Shown here in pieces: positions 25,704 to 35,784 of a stretch of DNA of 64,000 bases. Under the pieces are notes generated by a model. That model was given only the letters and a program-made list of their open reading frames with translations. It had not been told where the DNA came from and did no database searches. The translations under genes and the position numbers were made by a program. This stretch comes from Rhizobium sp. BK316. Lineage in GTDB: Bacteria > Pseudomonadota > Alphaproteobacteria > Rhizobiales > Rhizobiaceae. The stretch's first letter is position 1, and each line of letters opens with the position of its first letter. The stretch is from positions 409,309 through 473,308 of the forward strand of contig NZ_JACHZR010000001.1 of the NCBI RefSeq assembly GCF_014193695.1. Reading direction: 5' to 3'.

Positions 25704-27755
25704 TCAGGCGCCTTCGAAGACGACGGCGCTATGGATGCGCAGCCGCGGCACCGTGATGCTGATGGCGCCGTCGTCGCCGACATTCCAGGCTAGATCCTCA
25801 CCCGTCATCGCATCGAAGACGCGCTTCGGTTTTGCCGGCAGGCGCACTGTGGCATTGACCGGGCCGATCGCCGGAATGTCCTCGATCATCTCCATCACGC
25901 GGGTCGAGCCGTCATCGCCGCGCACGTCCTTGCCGCGGATCTGCGGCGGACCATAGAGCAGATGCAGAATATGACGGTCATGTTCGATCTGGCGCGTCAG
26001 CGTTGCTCGACCGGACGACGGCAGGTCGGTCGCCATTGCCGGGTTGGGAACGAGACGGTCGAGTAGCCCGCGAACGACGTATTTGTAGAGCGGCTGGCCC
26101 ATCGCCCGGTAAAGCCGGAAAATCGGGTAGGCAATGTAGGCCGCACCCTTATGTACGGTCACCGCAGCACCGACCATCTCGGCATCTGTGTCGTCGGGCG
26201 CATGCTGGTGCGAGCAGAAATGTTTGTAGGAGCGATTGAAGTAGGATGGAAAGATACCTGCCAGAACAGTCGCACCGACCGACCGGACGGTTTCCGCGTC
26301 GTCATAAAAGACGAAAGCCGTTTCCGGCATGGAGGCGTCGAGGTCTTTGCCCGCCTTTACGTAGCTCGGTCTGAAAGCGACGGGTGCCGCGCCTCTTTCG
26401 ATGCCGAAATCAACAGCGAATTTACCGTTCTCGTCGAGGCCCGAATGCCAGGAGGCGATGATCTTGCCGCCACCGGCTAAATACGACTTCAGACGTACGG
26501 CGAGCGCCGCATCGACGGGGATCTCGTCGGGCAGGATAAGCAGGCGATATTGTTCAAAGCGGCCCGATATATCGAGGACATCGAAGGGGCGTTTCAATTC
26601 CTGCAGCACCTGTGCCGCACCATCATCGCTTGGATGATTGCGTGCTCCCCCGGGGTTCATATGTTCCGCCGAAAGGATGGCGATCTCGGAGATTTGTTTT
26701 GCTCCTTCCAGGAAGGGTTCGAGCTTTTTGACGCGATGATAGGCCGGTGCGATCGACGCATAGGTATCGGGATTGATCGCGCCATTCGGATGCAACTGGT
26801 CGCCGACCAGGCATTTGGAGCCGAGCGCAATCATCTGGGCGCATTCATATTCCAGCGCATCCGGATGTTTGAAGCCGCCAAATTCGCCCCAGGACGTATG
26901 GAATTTGCCGGTATGGGCGAGGAAATCCATGCCCAATGTGGCCGCGTAGCGCGCGCTCGAAGGGAAGTGGTCGTAACCCCAGCCGCCGGTCGGCAGGCTT
27001 TCGAGCTCGAGATGCGAATAGGTCGAGAAGCGTTCCGGCCCCTGCTTGTGGATGTGGCCACAATTGTAGAAGACGCGCAGGCCTGGAAATTCCGCAAACA
27101 GCGCCTCGCTGGTCTCGCGACGGAACTGCTCGTTGACGGCCTCGTCATTCTTCAGGCGGTCGGCCGGATTTTCCGGGTCGAGGCCCTCGCACAGCATGCG
27201 TTCGACGCAGGCGGGGCAGACGCAGTCAGGCGTCAGAATGATATCGAAGAAGAGCCCCTGTGTCGGATAGCTCTGCGCCACCTCGCGCGCCTGTTCGAGA
27301 ATATAGTGCCGCAGGCCCGCATGGTTGAGGCAGAGCGTATGCCAGGCGGGGCTAAGCTGCTTGCCGGCGGAGGGATCTGCCGGCCGGTCGTGGTGGTAGC
27401 GGTTCGAGGCGCTCATGGCGCGCCATTCGGGATGTTCGCGGGCCGTCAGCTCGTCCCACTGCACGGAAATGTAGATCGGGCTTTCGATATCAGCCGCCGC
27501 CAGCGCCTTCACCATGTCGCCGAGCAGGTCCGGGCGGGCAAGCTTCGGATGCGGCTTGCCGACCTTGGTCGGATAATAGGACCAGCCGTGATGGCACTTG
27601 GCGAAAATGGTAATGGAATCGACATGGGCTCCCTTCAGCGTCGAGACGAAAGCATCCGGATCGAAATCGGCGCCGATGCCCGGAATATGTTCCGACGTAT
27701 GGAAGTCGAGATGGATCTGGCGGTAGCGCAGCGGCTTGTTCGTGGTCTTGGGCAT
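25704..27755 (-). CDS. GHL6/GH151-like glycoside hydrolase, possible alpha-L-fucosidase
   Basis: A 683-residue cytoplasmic enzyme. The N-terminal part (RQIHLDFHTSEHIPGIGADF, then TIFAKCHHGWSYYPT) is that of the hypothetical-glycosidase 6 barrel found in GH151, a family that includes alpha-L-fucosidases. FFDIILTPDCVCPACVERML probably lies near the active site. From about residue 380 there is a beta-galactosidase trimerisation-like alpha/beta domain (ILSAEHMN, LILPDEIPVDAAL, LKSYLAGGGKIIASWHSG). With the GH95 gene in the same operon, fucosylated glycan breakdown is the best guess. The specific activity is not proven by sequence. Confidence 0.65.
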   Translation of the reverse strand: MPKTTNKPLRYRQIHLDFHTSEHIPGIGADFDPDAFVSTLKGAHVDSITIFAKCHHGWSYYPTKVGKPHPKLARPDLLGDMVKALAAADIESPIYISVQWDELTAREHPEWRAMSASNRYHHDRPADPSAGKQLSPAWHTLCLNHAGLRHYILEQAREVAQSYPTQGLFFDIILTPDCVCPACVERMLCEGLDPENPADRLKNDEAVNEQFRRETSEALFAEFPGLRVFYNCGHIHKQGPERFSTYSHLELESLPTGGWGYDHFPSSARYAATLGMDFLAHTGKFHTSWGEFGGFKHPDALEYECAQMIALGSKCLVGDQLHPNGAINPDTYASIAPAYHRVKKLEPFLEGAKQISEIAILSAEHMNPGGARNHPSDDGAAQVLQELKRPFDVLDISGRFEQYRLLILPDEIPVDAALAVRLKSYLAGGGKIIASWHSGLDENGKFAVDFGIERGAAPVAFRPSYVKAGKDLDASMPETAFVFYDDAETVRSVGATVLAGIFPSYFNRSYKHFCSHQHAPDDTDAEMVGAAVTVHKGAAYIAYPIFRLYRAMGQPLYKYVVRGLLDRLVPNPAMATDLPSSGRATLTRQIEHDRHILHLLYGPPQIRGKDVRGDDGSTRVMEMIEDIPAIGPVNATVRLPAKPKRVFDAMTGEDLAWNVGDDGAISITVPRLRIHSAVVFEGA

Positions 27756-27759
27756 GGTC

Positions 27760-28581
27760 CTATTCCTTTGCGCCGGTGCGTGTCTGCGAGCCGGCGGCGA
27801 ACTGACGTTGGAAAATGAGGAAGACAAGCAGTGGTACGATGGTGGTAATCATGGCCGCCACCGATCTCAGGTCCCAGTTGATCTCGTAGCTGCCGGAAAT
27901 GCGGGCGAGCAGTACGGGAAGAGGTACATCGCTGCGCAAAAAGAGCATGGGCAGCAAGAGCGCATTCCATGTCCACAGGAACTGCAAGATGCCGACGGCG
28001 AAGATCGGTGATAGGCTGTTCGGCAACACCACATGGCGGAAGGTCGCGAGCGGTCCGCAACCGTCAATCTTGGCGGCTTCCACCAATTCCCTAGGGAAAT
28101 CTTCGAAGAAGTTTTTGACGAGGAAGATCGACCAGGCGAATGACAGTCCGACATAGGGGATGAGCACAGAGAGGATATTGTCGATCAGCCCCATATCGCG
28201 CCAGAGCGTGAAGAGCGGAATGATGACGACCTGCTGCGGCAGCACGAATGCGTTGATGATGATGATCAGCAGCACCCGGCGGAAGGGAAATGTCAGGAAG
28301 TGGAAGGCATAGGCGGCGGCCGGCGTCAGCAGCATGGTCAGCGCCGTCGCAATGCCAGCCGTCTTCATCGTCACCCACATGGAGTCTGCGAGCGGATATT
28401 TGTCCCAGACGCGGCGCCAGGCATCCAGCGTAAGATCGAAATGGTCGAAGCGCCACCAGCCGAGCGACACGCCCTCCGGCGGGCGCAGTGACGTGACGAC
28501 GATGCCGATGATCGGGATCACCCAGATGAAAGCGACGATGCCGACGACGACGATAATCCAGCGAGGAGCCTTTCCGATCAT
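27760..28581 (-). CDS. Carbohydrate ABC permease (MalG type)
   Basis: A 273-residue permease with six membrane helices and the CUT1 EAA loop ELVEAAKIDGCGPLATFRHV. The true start is at 28581, overlapping the MalF-type stop by 4 bp; a much longer open frame upstream is antisense-like extension into that gene. It forms the channel with the MalF-type partner. Confidence 0.92.
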   Translation of the reverse strand: MIGKAPRWIIVVVGIVAFIWVIPIIGIVVTSLRPPEGVSLGWWRFDHFDLTLDAWRRVWDKYPLADSMWVTMKTAGIATALTMLLTPAAAYAFHFLTFPFRRVLLIIIINAFVLPQQVVIIPLFTLWRDMGLIDNILSVLIPYVGLSFAWSIFLVKNFFEDFPRELVEAAKIDGCGPLATFRHVVLPNSLSPIFAVGILQFLWTWNALLLPMLFLRSDVPLPVLLARISGSYEINWDLRSVAAMITTIVPLLVFLIFQRQFAAGSQTRTGAKE

Positions 28582-29537
28582 TTCGCACCTGCCGTTCGCT
28601 GGATGATGGCCGGGATCGAAACGATGAGAACCGCAAGGAGCAGGATAACGGTGGCCGCCGCTCCGTAGCCCAGTTTGAACTGGGTCATGGATTCCCGGTA
28701 CATGAAATAGCCGACGGTTTCCGTGGAGCGCACCGGCCCGCCGCCGGTGAGAATATAGATGATATCGAAGGCGCGCAGTGCCGTCAGAAGGTTGATGAAG
28801 ACGGCGACGCGGACACCCGGCATCGACAGCGGCATCATGATATGTCGCATGGTCGAAACCGGTTTGGCGCCATCCATGTAGGCGGCTTCGAGCACGGATT
28901 TCGGTATTGCCTGAATGGCGGCGAAGATCAGCATCAGGGGCAGGCCGACACCGCTCCAGGAAGCCGCGACGATCAGAGCCCAGAGGGCCGTGTTGGCATC
29001 CCCCAACCAGGCATGCGCAAAGCCCGGAAAGCCCAGGAGCTGGATCAGCGAATTGAGCAGGCCGCCGGCATCCGCCCGATAAATGCCGATCCACATATAG
29101 CCGGAAACCGCCTCCGAAATGCCGAAGGCCGCGAAGATCATCACCCGGAAGGGCAGAGTCTGCTGCGGCGCAAAAGCACACAGCATCGCCAGAGCCCAGC
29201 CGATCGCCACTGAGATGACAGTCGTGCCGATGGTGAAGATCAAGGTCGTCAGCAGCGTGTTGCGAAATGCCGCGTCGGCAAAGAGCCGCACATAATTGCC
29301 GAAGCCGATGAAAACAGGCTTTCTCAGCCCCTGGATATCCCAGAAGCTCAGCCGGATCGTCTCCACAAGCGGGTAGATCACGGCAATCGCAAACAGCACG
29401 ATAACAGGCGCAATCAGGATCAGTGCGGCGGGCGTGTCCTTGAGCAGACGCCGACGGCCCTGGATGCCAGCCGCCAGCGGAGAACCCTGCATCACGCCCG
29501 CCGCTTCCCGCACCGGGGAGGCGGATGTGTCAGCCAT
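28578..29537 (-). CDS. Carbohydrate ABC permease (MalF type)
   Basis: A 319-residue CUT1 permease. After a soluble N-terminus of about 35 residues come six helices, with the EAA loop SVLEAAYMDGAKPVSTMRHI facing the ATPase. It overlaps the receptor gene stop by 1 bp (TGATG) and the MalG-type gene by 4 bp. Confidence 0.92.
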   Translation of the reverse strand: MADTSASPVREAAGVMQGSPLAAGIQGRRRLLKDTPAALILIAPVIVLFAIAVIYPLVETIRLSFWDIQGLRKPVFIGFGNYVRLFADAAFRNTLLTTLIFTIGTTVISVAIGWALAMLCAFAPQQTLPFRVMIFAAFGISEAVSGYMWIGIYRADAGGLLNSLIQLLGFPGFAHAWLGDANTALWALIVAASWSGVGLPLMLIFAAIQAIPKSVLEAAYMDGAKPVSTMRHIMMPLSMPGVRVAVFINLLTALRAFDIIYILTGGGPVRSTETVGYFMYRESMTQFKLGYGAAATVILLLAVLIVSIPAIIQRTAGAK

Positions 29538-30844
29538 CAGTAGGAACCCTGGGCCTTGGTTTCGATAGCGGCAAGAACCGTGTCGATATTGGCATCGGAC
29601 GGATCCTGCAGGAATTTCTGCAGCTGCACGCGATACTCGTCGACGAGATCGCCCGGCAGAAGGTCGCCGAGCACGAATTGCAGCTTCGAGTTCGCGACGG
29701 CCTGCGTCGCCACTTTCTGTACTTCGCCATAGAGCGAAGCATCGACGTTGCTGCTCGGTGAAGCGTAGCCGGCCTTGGCGAGAATGTTGGCGGCCTCGGC
29801 ACTCGTCCAGAAATCGAGGAAGGCGTCTGCCGCCTTCGGATTGGGGCCGTTCGTCGTCACCAGCAATTCCTTGGCGTCGACGCTTGACGTATCGTCATGG
29901 CCCATGCCGAGAGACGGGAACTGGAAGAGACCGTAATCCTTTCCTTCGGTGAGTTTGTAGTCGTTCTTGGCGCGGTTGTTCATCCACATGCCGATCAGCA
30001 GATAGTTCTTGGCATTGGCCTGAAAGATCTGATCGGCTTCGCCGTCCCAGTCATTGGCGAGCATCGTATTCGGCGCGCCGCAGCAGCCGGATGTGAGCAT
30101 CTGCGCGTATTTGGTAAGCGCCGTCTTCACAGCCGGATCAGTCCACGGAATTTCATGGGTGGCAAGCTTTGTCGTCGTCTCGATGCCTGCGGTTCTGAGC
30201 AATAGGGTTTCAAACCACTCGGCATGTGCCCAGTATTTGCCGGGGATCGCGACCGGCGCTGCATAGCCGGCTTGGGTGAGCTTTGCGAAGGACCCGACAA
30301 ACTCGTCCCAGGTCTTCGGCGGCTCGGCAATGCCAGCCTTGGCGAGGTGCTCCTTCTTGTACCAGATGCCGGAGCGGTCGCCGAACGTATAGGTCAGGCC
30401 GTAAGTCTTGCCGTCGATGGCGCCGAGATCCTTCCAGGACTGGCTGATGAGCTTGTCCCAGCCGAAGGATTTCCACTGGTCGTCGATGGGCCGCAGCATG
30501 CCGGCATCGGCAAGTTCCTTGCGGAAGGCCGGCCATGTGTTGAAGAGCACGTCGACGACTTCGCCGCCCATCAGTGCGGTACGGATGCCGCCGCGCATGT
30601 CGCCTTGGCCGGTGACGACGACTTCGCGGATCGTCACATTGGGATATTTCGCCAGAAAGGCCTTCTGGATTGAATGCATCATGTCGAGTTCGGAGCCGCC
30701 GAGCCAGTTGAGAACGACAAGTTCACCACTCACTGCGTCCTGTGCCCGTGTCGCACCGGTCATGGCCAATAAGGCGGTGCTTCCTGCTCCGGCGAGCAGC
30801 GTGCGGCGACGAATTTCGGGATTAAATTTACTGCTGCTGGTCAT
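29537..30844 (-). CDS. Carbohydrate ABC transporter substrate-binding protein (family 1)
   Basis: A 435-residue periplasmic receptor. The N-terminus has a Tat-like RRRTLLAGAG motif and a hydrophobic core ending near residue 34. The mature region has LVVLNWLGGSELDMMHSIQK, a usual SBP_bac_1 start, and repeated Trp/Tyr residues in the binding cleft region. It is the first gene of the glycan operon, so an oligosaccharide, probably fucosylated, is the likely ligand. The start at 30844 is chosen because the signal begins there. Confidence 0.88.
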   Translation of the reverse strand: MTSSSKFNPEIRRRTLLAGAGSTALLAMTGATRAQDAVSGELVVLNWLGGSELDMMHSIQKAFLAKYPNVTIREVVVTGQGDMRGGIRTALMGGEVVDVLFNTWPAFRKELADAGMLRPIDDQWKSFGWDKLISQSWKDLGAIDGKTYGLTYTFGDRSGIWYKKEHLAKAGIAEPPKTWDEFVGSFAKLTQAGYAAPVAIPGKYWAHAEWFETLLLRTAGIETTTKLATHEIPWTDPAVKTALTKYAQMLTSGCCGAPNTMLANDWDGEADQIFQANAKNYLLIGMWMNNRAKNDYKLTEGKDYGLFQFPSLGMGHDDTSSVDAKELLVTTNGPNPKAADAFLDFWTSAEAANILAKAGYASPSSNVDASLYGEVQKVATQAVANSKLQFVLGDLLPGDLVDEYRVQLQKFLQDPSDANIDTVLAAIETKAQGSY

Positions 30845-30857
30845 GCCACGTCCTCCC

Positions 30858-30902
30858 AAACGTTGACTGTTACCGTCATGCATTCAATTTAGTTGAAACG
30901 TT
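30858..30902. promoter_or_regulatory. Candidate LacI operators before the glycan operon
   Basis: Two AAACGTT sequences (30858-30864 and 30896-30902) lie upstream of the first gene, with their CG centres 38 bp apart. The second reads TGAAACGTTATCA, close to the CG-centred LacI-family palindrome. Binding by the operon's own LacI protein is inferred. Confidence 0.4.
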
Positions 30903-31030
30903 ATCATCTATATTGTGTGCCGCAAGTGTTTTTATCGATAATAAACAACTATGAGTCTAACATATTGGGAACAAACAATAAAATCGGGAGTTGATGATTA
31001 TCTTTTGCGGCATTGCAGGACCTGCAGTAG

Positions 31031-31429
31031 AAGAAGGGTTTCTCCTTCCTCTTCATCGCCCATGACCTCGCCGTCGTGCGGCACATCGCTGATCGCGTGG
31101 CTGTGATGTATCTCGGCGGGATCGTGGAGATCGGCGACAAGCGAAAGGTCTATTCCGCCTCGCTGCACCCCTCTACGCTAGCGCTGCTATCAGCTGCGCC
31201 CGAACCCGATCCTGATCGCAAAAGTCGCCGTATCGTACTCGAGGGCGATGTGCCGAGCCCATCGCGCATTCCATCTGGCTGCAGCTTCCATACGCGCTGC
31301 CCGATCGCCCAGGACATCTGCAAGGTCGAGCGGCCGGTATGGCGGGAAGTCGCGAGCGGCCAGATGGCCGCCTGCCATCTCGCCACTCCCAATCCGATCC
31401 CGCTACAGGTGTGGGAAGCCGTCTCCTAG
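31031..31429 (+). pseudogene. C-terminal remnant of an oligopeptide ABC ATPase (OppF-like)
   Basis: Right after an in-frame TAG the plus strand reads [20 protein letters not shown], which is the H-loop region of an OppF/DppF ATPase, followed by [11 protein letters not shown] and a C-terminal oligopeptide-transporter domain with [14 protein letters not shown], complete to its stop. The Walker A, signature and Walker B parts are absent, so about two thirds of the gene is gone. The stub overlaps the end of the GH94 gene on the other strand by 4 bp. The preceding 180 bp are AT-rich without a gene. Confidence 0.75.
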
Positions 31430-34400
31430 CCTTTTTGCTTCGGCGCCTTTGACGCAGCCTTCAGCCGGCGCCAGGGTGTATGATCCGTCTTGATCGTGAT
31501 CGATGCGGAAGGCGGCAGCAGCGGTACACGCTTGCGGCGTCCGAAGTGGCGTTTGAAGCCGAGGATGTTTTCGACGAAGCTCCGGGTAAAGAGGCCTGGG
31601 CCGCTGGAGTAAATGCGCCAGCCGCCATCGACGTCGATCTTGCCTTTCTTGACCTGATCCCAGTCGCTCATCGCCTGATAACGATCAGGGAAAGCGGCGT
31701 CGCTGCTGCTGAAGTAGGTGTTGCGCTGGCGCAGTGACGCATGCGCCAGGGCGTCCGTGACAGCGATCGGGTTGGCGACGCCGATCGTCTTCCAGAGGGC
31801 CTTTGCATCCTCGGCGATGGCAAGCGTTTCGCAGTAGCGCAGATGCGCATGCACATACATGAGGCCGATCTCGCGGCCGAAGAAGGACGAGGATTCCGCG
31901 CGCCGGAACAGCGTTTCCGGGCCGCCGGCATAGGTCGCGGGCTTCTCCATCAGGCGTACGCCGTCGGGGAAGAACAGGTGTTTTTCAATCAGCTTCATGT
32001 GCTGTTGCCGCTGCTCCGGCGTGAAGAGTTTGCCGAGCATCGCCTGCGTCATCGAGATCAGCGAGTAGTGCAGCCCCGTGCGTTGGTCGTCAGGATGCAG
32101 CAACAGTTCGACGCCATCGTGGGCGGGATCGAAGATGCCGTAGCCGGCGACAACGCCATCGCGGATGAGGTGCTTGTTGAAGTCGCGCCGCATGGCGGTG
32201 GCGATCTTGCGCAAGCCGGTTGCGTTCGCGCCCTGGCCGATCCGGCGCAGGATGGCGGAGTAGCGCACGAGTTGCTCGTAGAGCAGGGAAACGGTCCAGC
32301 TGCTCACCATCCAGTCGCGCAGATGTGGATCGGCCGGCTGCAGGGAATCGTTCCAGTCGCCCTCGCCATAGCGGATCAGATGCGTGCCGGGGATGAAACG
32401 CTCGCGCACGGTATCGAGTAGCTTGTCGACATGCACGGCGATCGTATCGGCCGGTGCCTTGCCCATGGTCTTGTCATCGCGCCAGGAGACCTTTTCATCG
32501 AGGATGGCAAGGTCACCGGTCGCCTCGATATAGTCGCAGAGCGCCTTCAGCGGCCAGACGACGATATCGCCATGGCTGTCGCCGGAGCGGATGTTGGAAT
32601 AGGGCTCCAGCATGAACCATTGCGGCCAGTCGCCCTTTTCGAGATACTGCTCGCTGAAGACCGTCTTCACCACTTCCTTGGCTTCGCTATCGTGCTCATA
32701 GGCAAGCAGGAATTCAATCGGTCCCTGGCAGGCGTCACGCGTACCCCAGGCGGCACCCGTATATTGTTCGAGCCCATGCGGCACACTCAGATGCACGATC
32801 GCATCATGCGCCAGCCATGGCAGCATTGCCGCATGCGCTTGAGCCTCGGCTTTCGGCTTGTCCAGCGTCAGGCCGCGGATGGTGTGCTGCCAGAAGTGCG
32901 ACGCCGGTGTCAGCATCGCTTCCTGCGTTACGCCGCTTGCGTAGCGTTCGGCCAGACGCTCAGCCTCCGCCTTATCTGTCATCGAGCCGACGACAGCGAA
33001 GGAAAACGATTGTGTTTCCTTCGACCGCAGGGCGATGAAAGCGCCGTTACGGGCGATGCCATCCTCATAGAGAAGCTCGTCTCCGCCGATTGCCTCCAGA
33101 ACATCGGGTGTCGGGCTCACCAGCCAGTAGCTGGCATCGGGATAGCGTTCGCCCCAGAGCCAGTGCGGATCCGGACGGAAGAGAATGCGTTTGGCATCAT
33201 TGTCGAATTCGACATGGCCGCTCGCATCATATTCCCGCTCTCCGAGAACGAGATGGCCGAAGACGAGGAACCGGCAGGGCTTGCCCTCAACCGAGACCGC
33301 CCATTGCATCGCGGCATCCTCCCCGGACGCCGCGGCTGTCACGGTGATGGTGCGATCGGCAAGACGATAGATCCAGCGGCAGTCGCTGAGGCCTATCTCG
33401 AAGGCGGAGGGAACAGCGAGAAGCTGCCAGCCCTGGCCTGCGTCGGTCAGGATGCGCAATCCGGTGGTCCGCGTCAGGTTATAGGGATCGCGGGAGACGG
33501 AAAACAGCTTGTGGAAGGAGGTATTGCCGATCGTCAACTGTGCCGCGAAGATGCCCTGCATCCAGCAGGTAGAGGCCAGTGTCGCGTCGTCGAGCAGCAT
33601 ATTCTGTCCGCTGCGCACGATCGCGCCGTGGCGGCGTGCGACCAGCAGCTCTTTCTCCTGAAGGACGACGTGGCGGTTGAGTGCACCCTCGGCTACGAAA
33701 AAGGAGAGGAGTTTTCCACCCTTACGCTCATCGAGCATGCGCTCGGGATAGAGGCGGGCGATTGCCTTGTCGTCGAGTGCGTCGACATCAAGAAGCGCGG
33801 CATCCTGCAGGATGCTGCGCGGCGGCGTTCGCTCTGCCGGTCCGGAACCGTTCTTTTCGATCGTGCTCAGATGGTCGAGGCGGGAAAGATCGGCATCATC
33901 AGATGCCGCCTGATGATCATTAAGGAACAAGCCGAAGAAAGTCGCCGTCACGCCCTCGGCAGATATGGACAGCGGCTTCGATTGAAGTGCAGGGCAGGCC
34001 ATTTCATGCTGACGGCGCTGGCACGGCAGGTCCGTGCCGAAGGGGCCAACCAGCAGATCGTCGCTCCGGGCGGCCGATTGCACGAGTTGGATTGCGTCGG
34101 TGGCATAGGCGGCGACGCCTTCGAGGCAGCCCTGCGCGAGCCATGGATTGCGCCCTCCGCCTTGCTTGAGGTTCTGCCTGTTCATTACGACAAAACCGAA
34201 TGCCGGATGCTCGGCAATATGGTGGTCGACATATTGCGAGGCATAGGCTTCGCTGTTCATCAGGAAGCCACGATCGCCGAGGCCGATATCCTGAACCAGC
34301 ACGAGATCGGCCGGCAGCGTCTCCTTGCCGGTATGCGTCAGCGTAACCTGCCAGAACCACGTCGTCTCGGAGGGAGTAAGCACGAGGCTCACCTGATAGT

Positions 34401-34719
34401 GGACATCTCCGACATCGCCGCTCCAGGAAAAGCCCGTCTCACCATGGCCGAAGCGACCTCGCGCCCGAGGCCCGACGATCTCTGCAACGGCAGGCTTCTT
34501 GCCGCCGATCCGCAGGTAAAGACGCCCGACGCCGCCGGAAAGCGGCGATCCCTGGATCTGGTTGATCTGCACCGATCCGAGGCCATCGACATAGTCGATG
34601 GAAAAGAGCGCGCCGTTCGGCAGTGCGGATATGGAGAGGCCGGAGCCATTGGCGATTGTCAGAAGGCCAAGGTCGTCGCGGCGGGGCATCTGCAATTTGC
34701 GATTCAGTCTCGAAGACAT
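31426..34719 (-). CDS. GH94-type phosphorylase, similar to 1,2-beta-oligoglucan phosphorylase
   Basis: A 1097-residue enzyme with an N-terminal beta-sandwich and a C-terminal (alpha/alpha)6 barrel. The barrel has [20 protein letters not shown] and [20 protein letters not shown], where the Asp of DWND is the GH94 general acid. Length and these blocks are like the 1,2-beta-oligoglucan phosphorylases of Listeria and Clostridia rather than the shorter cellobiose phosphorylases. It would release alpha-glucose-1-phosphate from short beta-1,2-glucans, compounds rhizobia make as cyclic glucans. No signal peptide is seen, so it acts in the cytoplasm. It stands alone, not in an operon. Confidence 0.75.
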   Translation of the reverse strand: MSSRLNRKLQMPRRDDLGLLTIANGSGLSISALPNGALFSIDYVDGLGSVQINQIQGSPLSGGVGRLYLRIGGKKPAVAEIVGPRARGRFGHGETGFSWSGDVGDVHYQVSLVLTPSETTWFWQVTLTHTGKETLPADLVLVQDIGLGDRGFLMNSEAYASQYVDHHIAEHPAFGFVVMNRQNLKQGGGRNPWLAQGCLEGVAAYATDAIQLVQSAARSDDLLVGPFGTDLPCQRRQHEMACPALQSKPLSISAEGVTATFFGLFLNDHQAASDDADLSRLDHLSTIEKNGSGPAERTPPRSILQDAALLDVDALDDKAIARLYPERMLDERKGGKLLSFFVAEGALNRHVVLQEKELLVARRHGAIVRSGQNMLLDDATLASTCWMQGIFAAQLTIGNTSFHKLFSVSRDPYNLTRTTGLRILTDAGQGWQLLAVPSAFEIGLSDCRWIYRLADRTITVTAAASGEDAAMQWAVSVEGKPCRFLVFGHLVLGEREYDASGHVEFDNDAKRILFRPDPHWLWGERYPDASYWLVSPTPDVLEAIGGDELLYEDGIARNGAFIALRSKETQSFSFAVVGSMTDKAEAERLAERYASGVTQEAMLTPASHFWQHTIRGLTLDKPKAEAQAHAAMLPWLAHDAIVHLSVPHGLEQYTGAAWGTRDACQGPIEFLLAYEHDSEAKEVVKTVFSEQYLEKGDWPQWFMLEPYSNIRSGDSHGDIVVWPLKALCDYIEATGDLAILDEKVSWRDDKTMGKAPADTIAVHVDKLLDTVRERFIPGTHLIRYGEGDWNDSLQPADPHLRDWMVSSWTVSLLYEQLVRYSAILRRIGQGANATGLRKIATAMRRDFNKHLIRDGVVAGYGIFDPAHDGVELLLHPDDQRTGLHYSLISMTQAMLGKLFTPEQRQQHMKLIEKHLFFPDGVRLMEKPATYAGGPETLFRRAESSSFFGREIGLMYVHAHLRYCETLAIAEDAKALWKTIGVANPIAVTDALAHASLRQRNTYFSSSDAAFPDRYQAMSDWDQVKKGKIDVDGGWRIYSSGPGLFTRSFVENILGFKRHFGRRKRVPLLPPSASITIKTDHTPWRRLKAASKAPKQKG

Positions 34720-34768
34720 GTGAGATCTCGTGTCGCCTAACAGGGAATCGGAGAATGACGCAAAAATG

Positions 34769-34856
34769 TTTGAGCCAAATAATACCCGTTGTCACTGAGT
34801 TAGATCAGTGACGTGCTGACGAACTTTCCCTGGAGCGCAATAAACATTGGCTCAAA
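34769..34856. repeat. Inverted repeats upstream of the GH94 gene
   Basis: A perfect 10-bp inverted repeat, TTTGAGCCAA (34769-34778) and TTGGCTCAAA (34847-34856), encloses a perfect 8-bp dyad GTCACTGA / TCAGTGAC (34791-34812, 6-bp spacer). They lie 50 to 140 bp before the GH94 start and are not part of a gene. Operator sites are the simplest reading; the binder is unknown. Confidence 0.6.
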
Positions 34857-34979
34857 ATCGAGGACAGCAGAACCAATCCGCCTCGGCGCCTCGACGACGC
34901 GAGTATTAAAGCGCATCACCTTCCGAACGTCGAGGAACAAGATTTTCTCGGGGAGGGCAGATGCATCGAAGACATCCGA

Positions 34980-35008
34980 GGCCGGTCCGGCGTAACACCG
35001 AACCGGCC
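34980..35008 (-). terminator. Terminator-like hairpin behind the SDR gene
   Basis: An 11-bp stem (GGCCGGTTCGG / CCGGACCGGCC on the minus strand, 7-nt loop) begins 7 bp after the SDR stop. All pairs form on the minus-strand RNA with one G-U pair, but one is broken on the plus strand, which orients it with the SDR gene. There is no T-run. Confidence 0.5.
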
Positions 35009-35015
35009 TGGCTGA

Positions 35016-35771
35016 CTAGATATTCTGACCGCCAGACACTTCAATGCGCTGTGCCGTGACCCAGCCATTGTCAGGGCCAATCAGGCTGGCGATCATCGGG
35101 CCGATATCGTCGGGCAACCCGACGCGGCCGAGGGCGATCATGTTTGCGAATGCCTCGTTATAGGCTGGCGTATCGCGAACCGCGCCGCCCAGGAAATCTG
35201 TCGCAATCGCACCTGGAGCGACCGTATTCGCTGTAATACCGCGACTTCCGAGCTCTTTCGCCAGGTAGAGCGTGAGGATTTCGACCGCTCCCTTAGCTGC
35301 GGAATAGGCGGAAAATCCCGGATAGGAAACGCGGGTGAGGCCGGACGAGAAATTGACGATACGGCCGCCATCGACAAGGAGCGGGAGCAGGGTCTGAGTC
35401 AGGAAGAAGACGCCCTTGACGTGGACATTGAAGAGATTGTCGAACTGCGCTTCCGTAGTCTCCGCGAAACCCGCCATCTCACCATGACCGGCATTGTTGA
35501 TGAGGTGATCGAAGTTGGTGCGCGACCATGTCACCGTCAGAGCGGATCGAACGGCTTCCGCGAAGGCCGGGAACGCCGACGTGGTACCGACGTCGAGCTG
35601 CAGCGCCACTGCCTTGCGGCCGAGAGCTTCTATTTCGGCCACGACAGCCTTGGCTTCTTCTGCGCCATTTCGGTAGGTCAAAATGACATCGCCACCATGC
35701 TTGGCGATGCTGATGGCGGTATTGCGTCCAAGGCCGCGGCTTCCGCCGGTTACGATTGAGATTGTCGTCAT
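35016..35771 (-). CDS. Short-chain dehydrogenase/reductase (SDR)
   Basis: A 251-residue classical SDR. The nucleotide-binding motif is TGGSRGLG (residues 8-15), NNAG follows near residue 92, and the catalytic set is S143, Y156 and K160 (YSAAK). The C-terminus has NTVAPGAIATDF. The Arg after the glycine motif and absence of an acidic residue after strand two suggest NADPH, weakly. It is divergent from an AraC-family gene and is its likely target. The substrate is unknown; aldehyde or quinone reduction is plausible given the YqhC-like partner. Confidence 0.88.
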   Translation of the reverse strand: MTTISIVTGGSRGLGRNTAISIAKHGGDVILTYRNGAEEAKAVVAEIEALGRKAVALQLDVGTTSAFPAFAEAVRSALTVTWSRTNFDHLINNAGHGEMAGFAETTEAQFDNLFNVHVKGVFFLTQTLLPLLVDGGRIVNFSSGLTRVSYPGFSAYSAAKGAVEILTLYLAKELGSRGITANTVAPGAIATDFLGGAVRDTPAYNEAFANMIALGRVGLPDDIGPMIASLIGPDNGWVTAQRIEVSGGQNI

Positions 35772-35784
35772 AGGTCAACTCCTT

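Noticed and set aside
32431-34740. Very long open frame (about 770 codons) on the plus strand opposite the GH94 gene
   Set aside because: It is the antisense of a clear enzyme gene. GC-rich third positions leave opposite frames free of stops, and its translation is rich in His, Arg and Gly without any domain.
34813-34995. 60-codon plus-strand frame between GH94 and SDR genes
   Set aside because: Overlaps the inverted repeats and the SDR terminator hairpin; no coding character.
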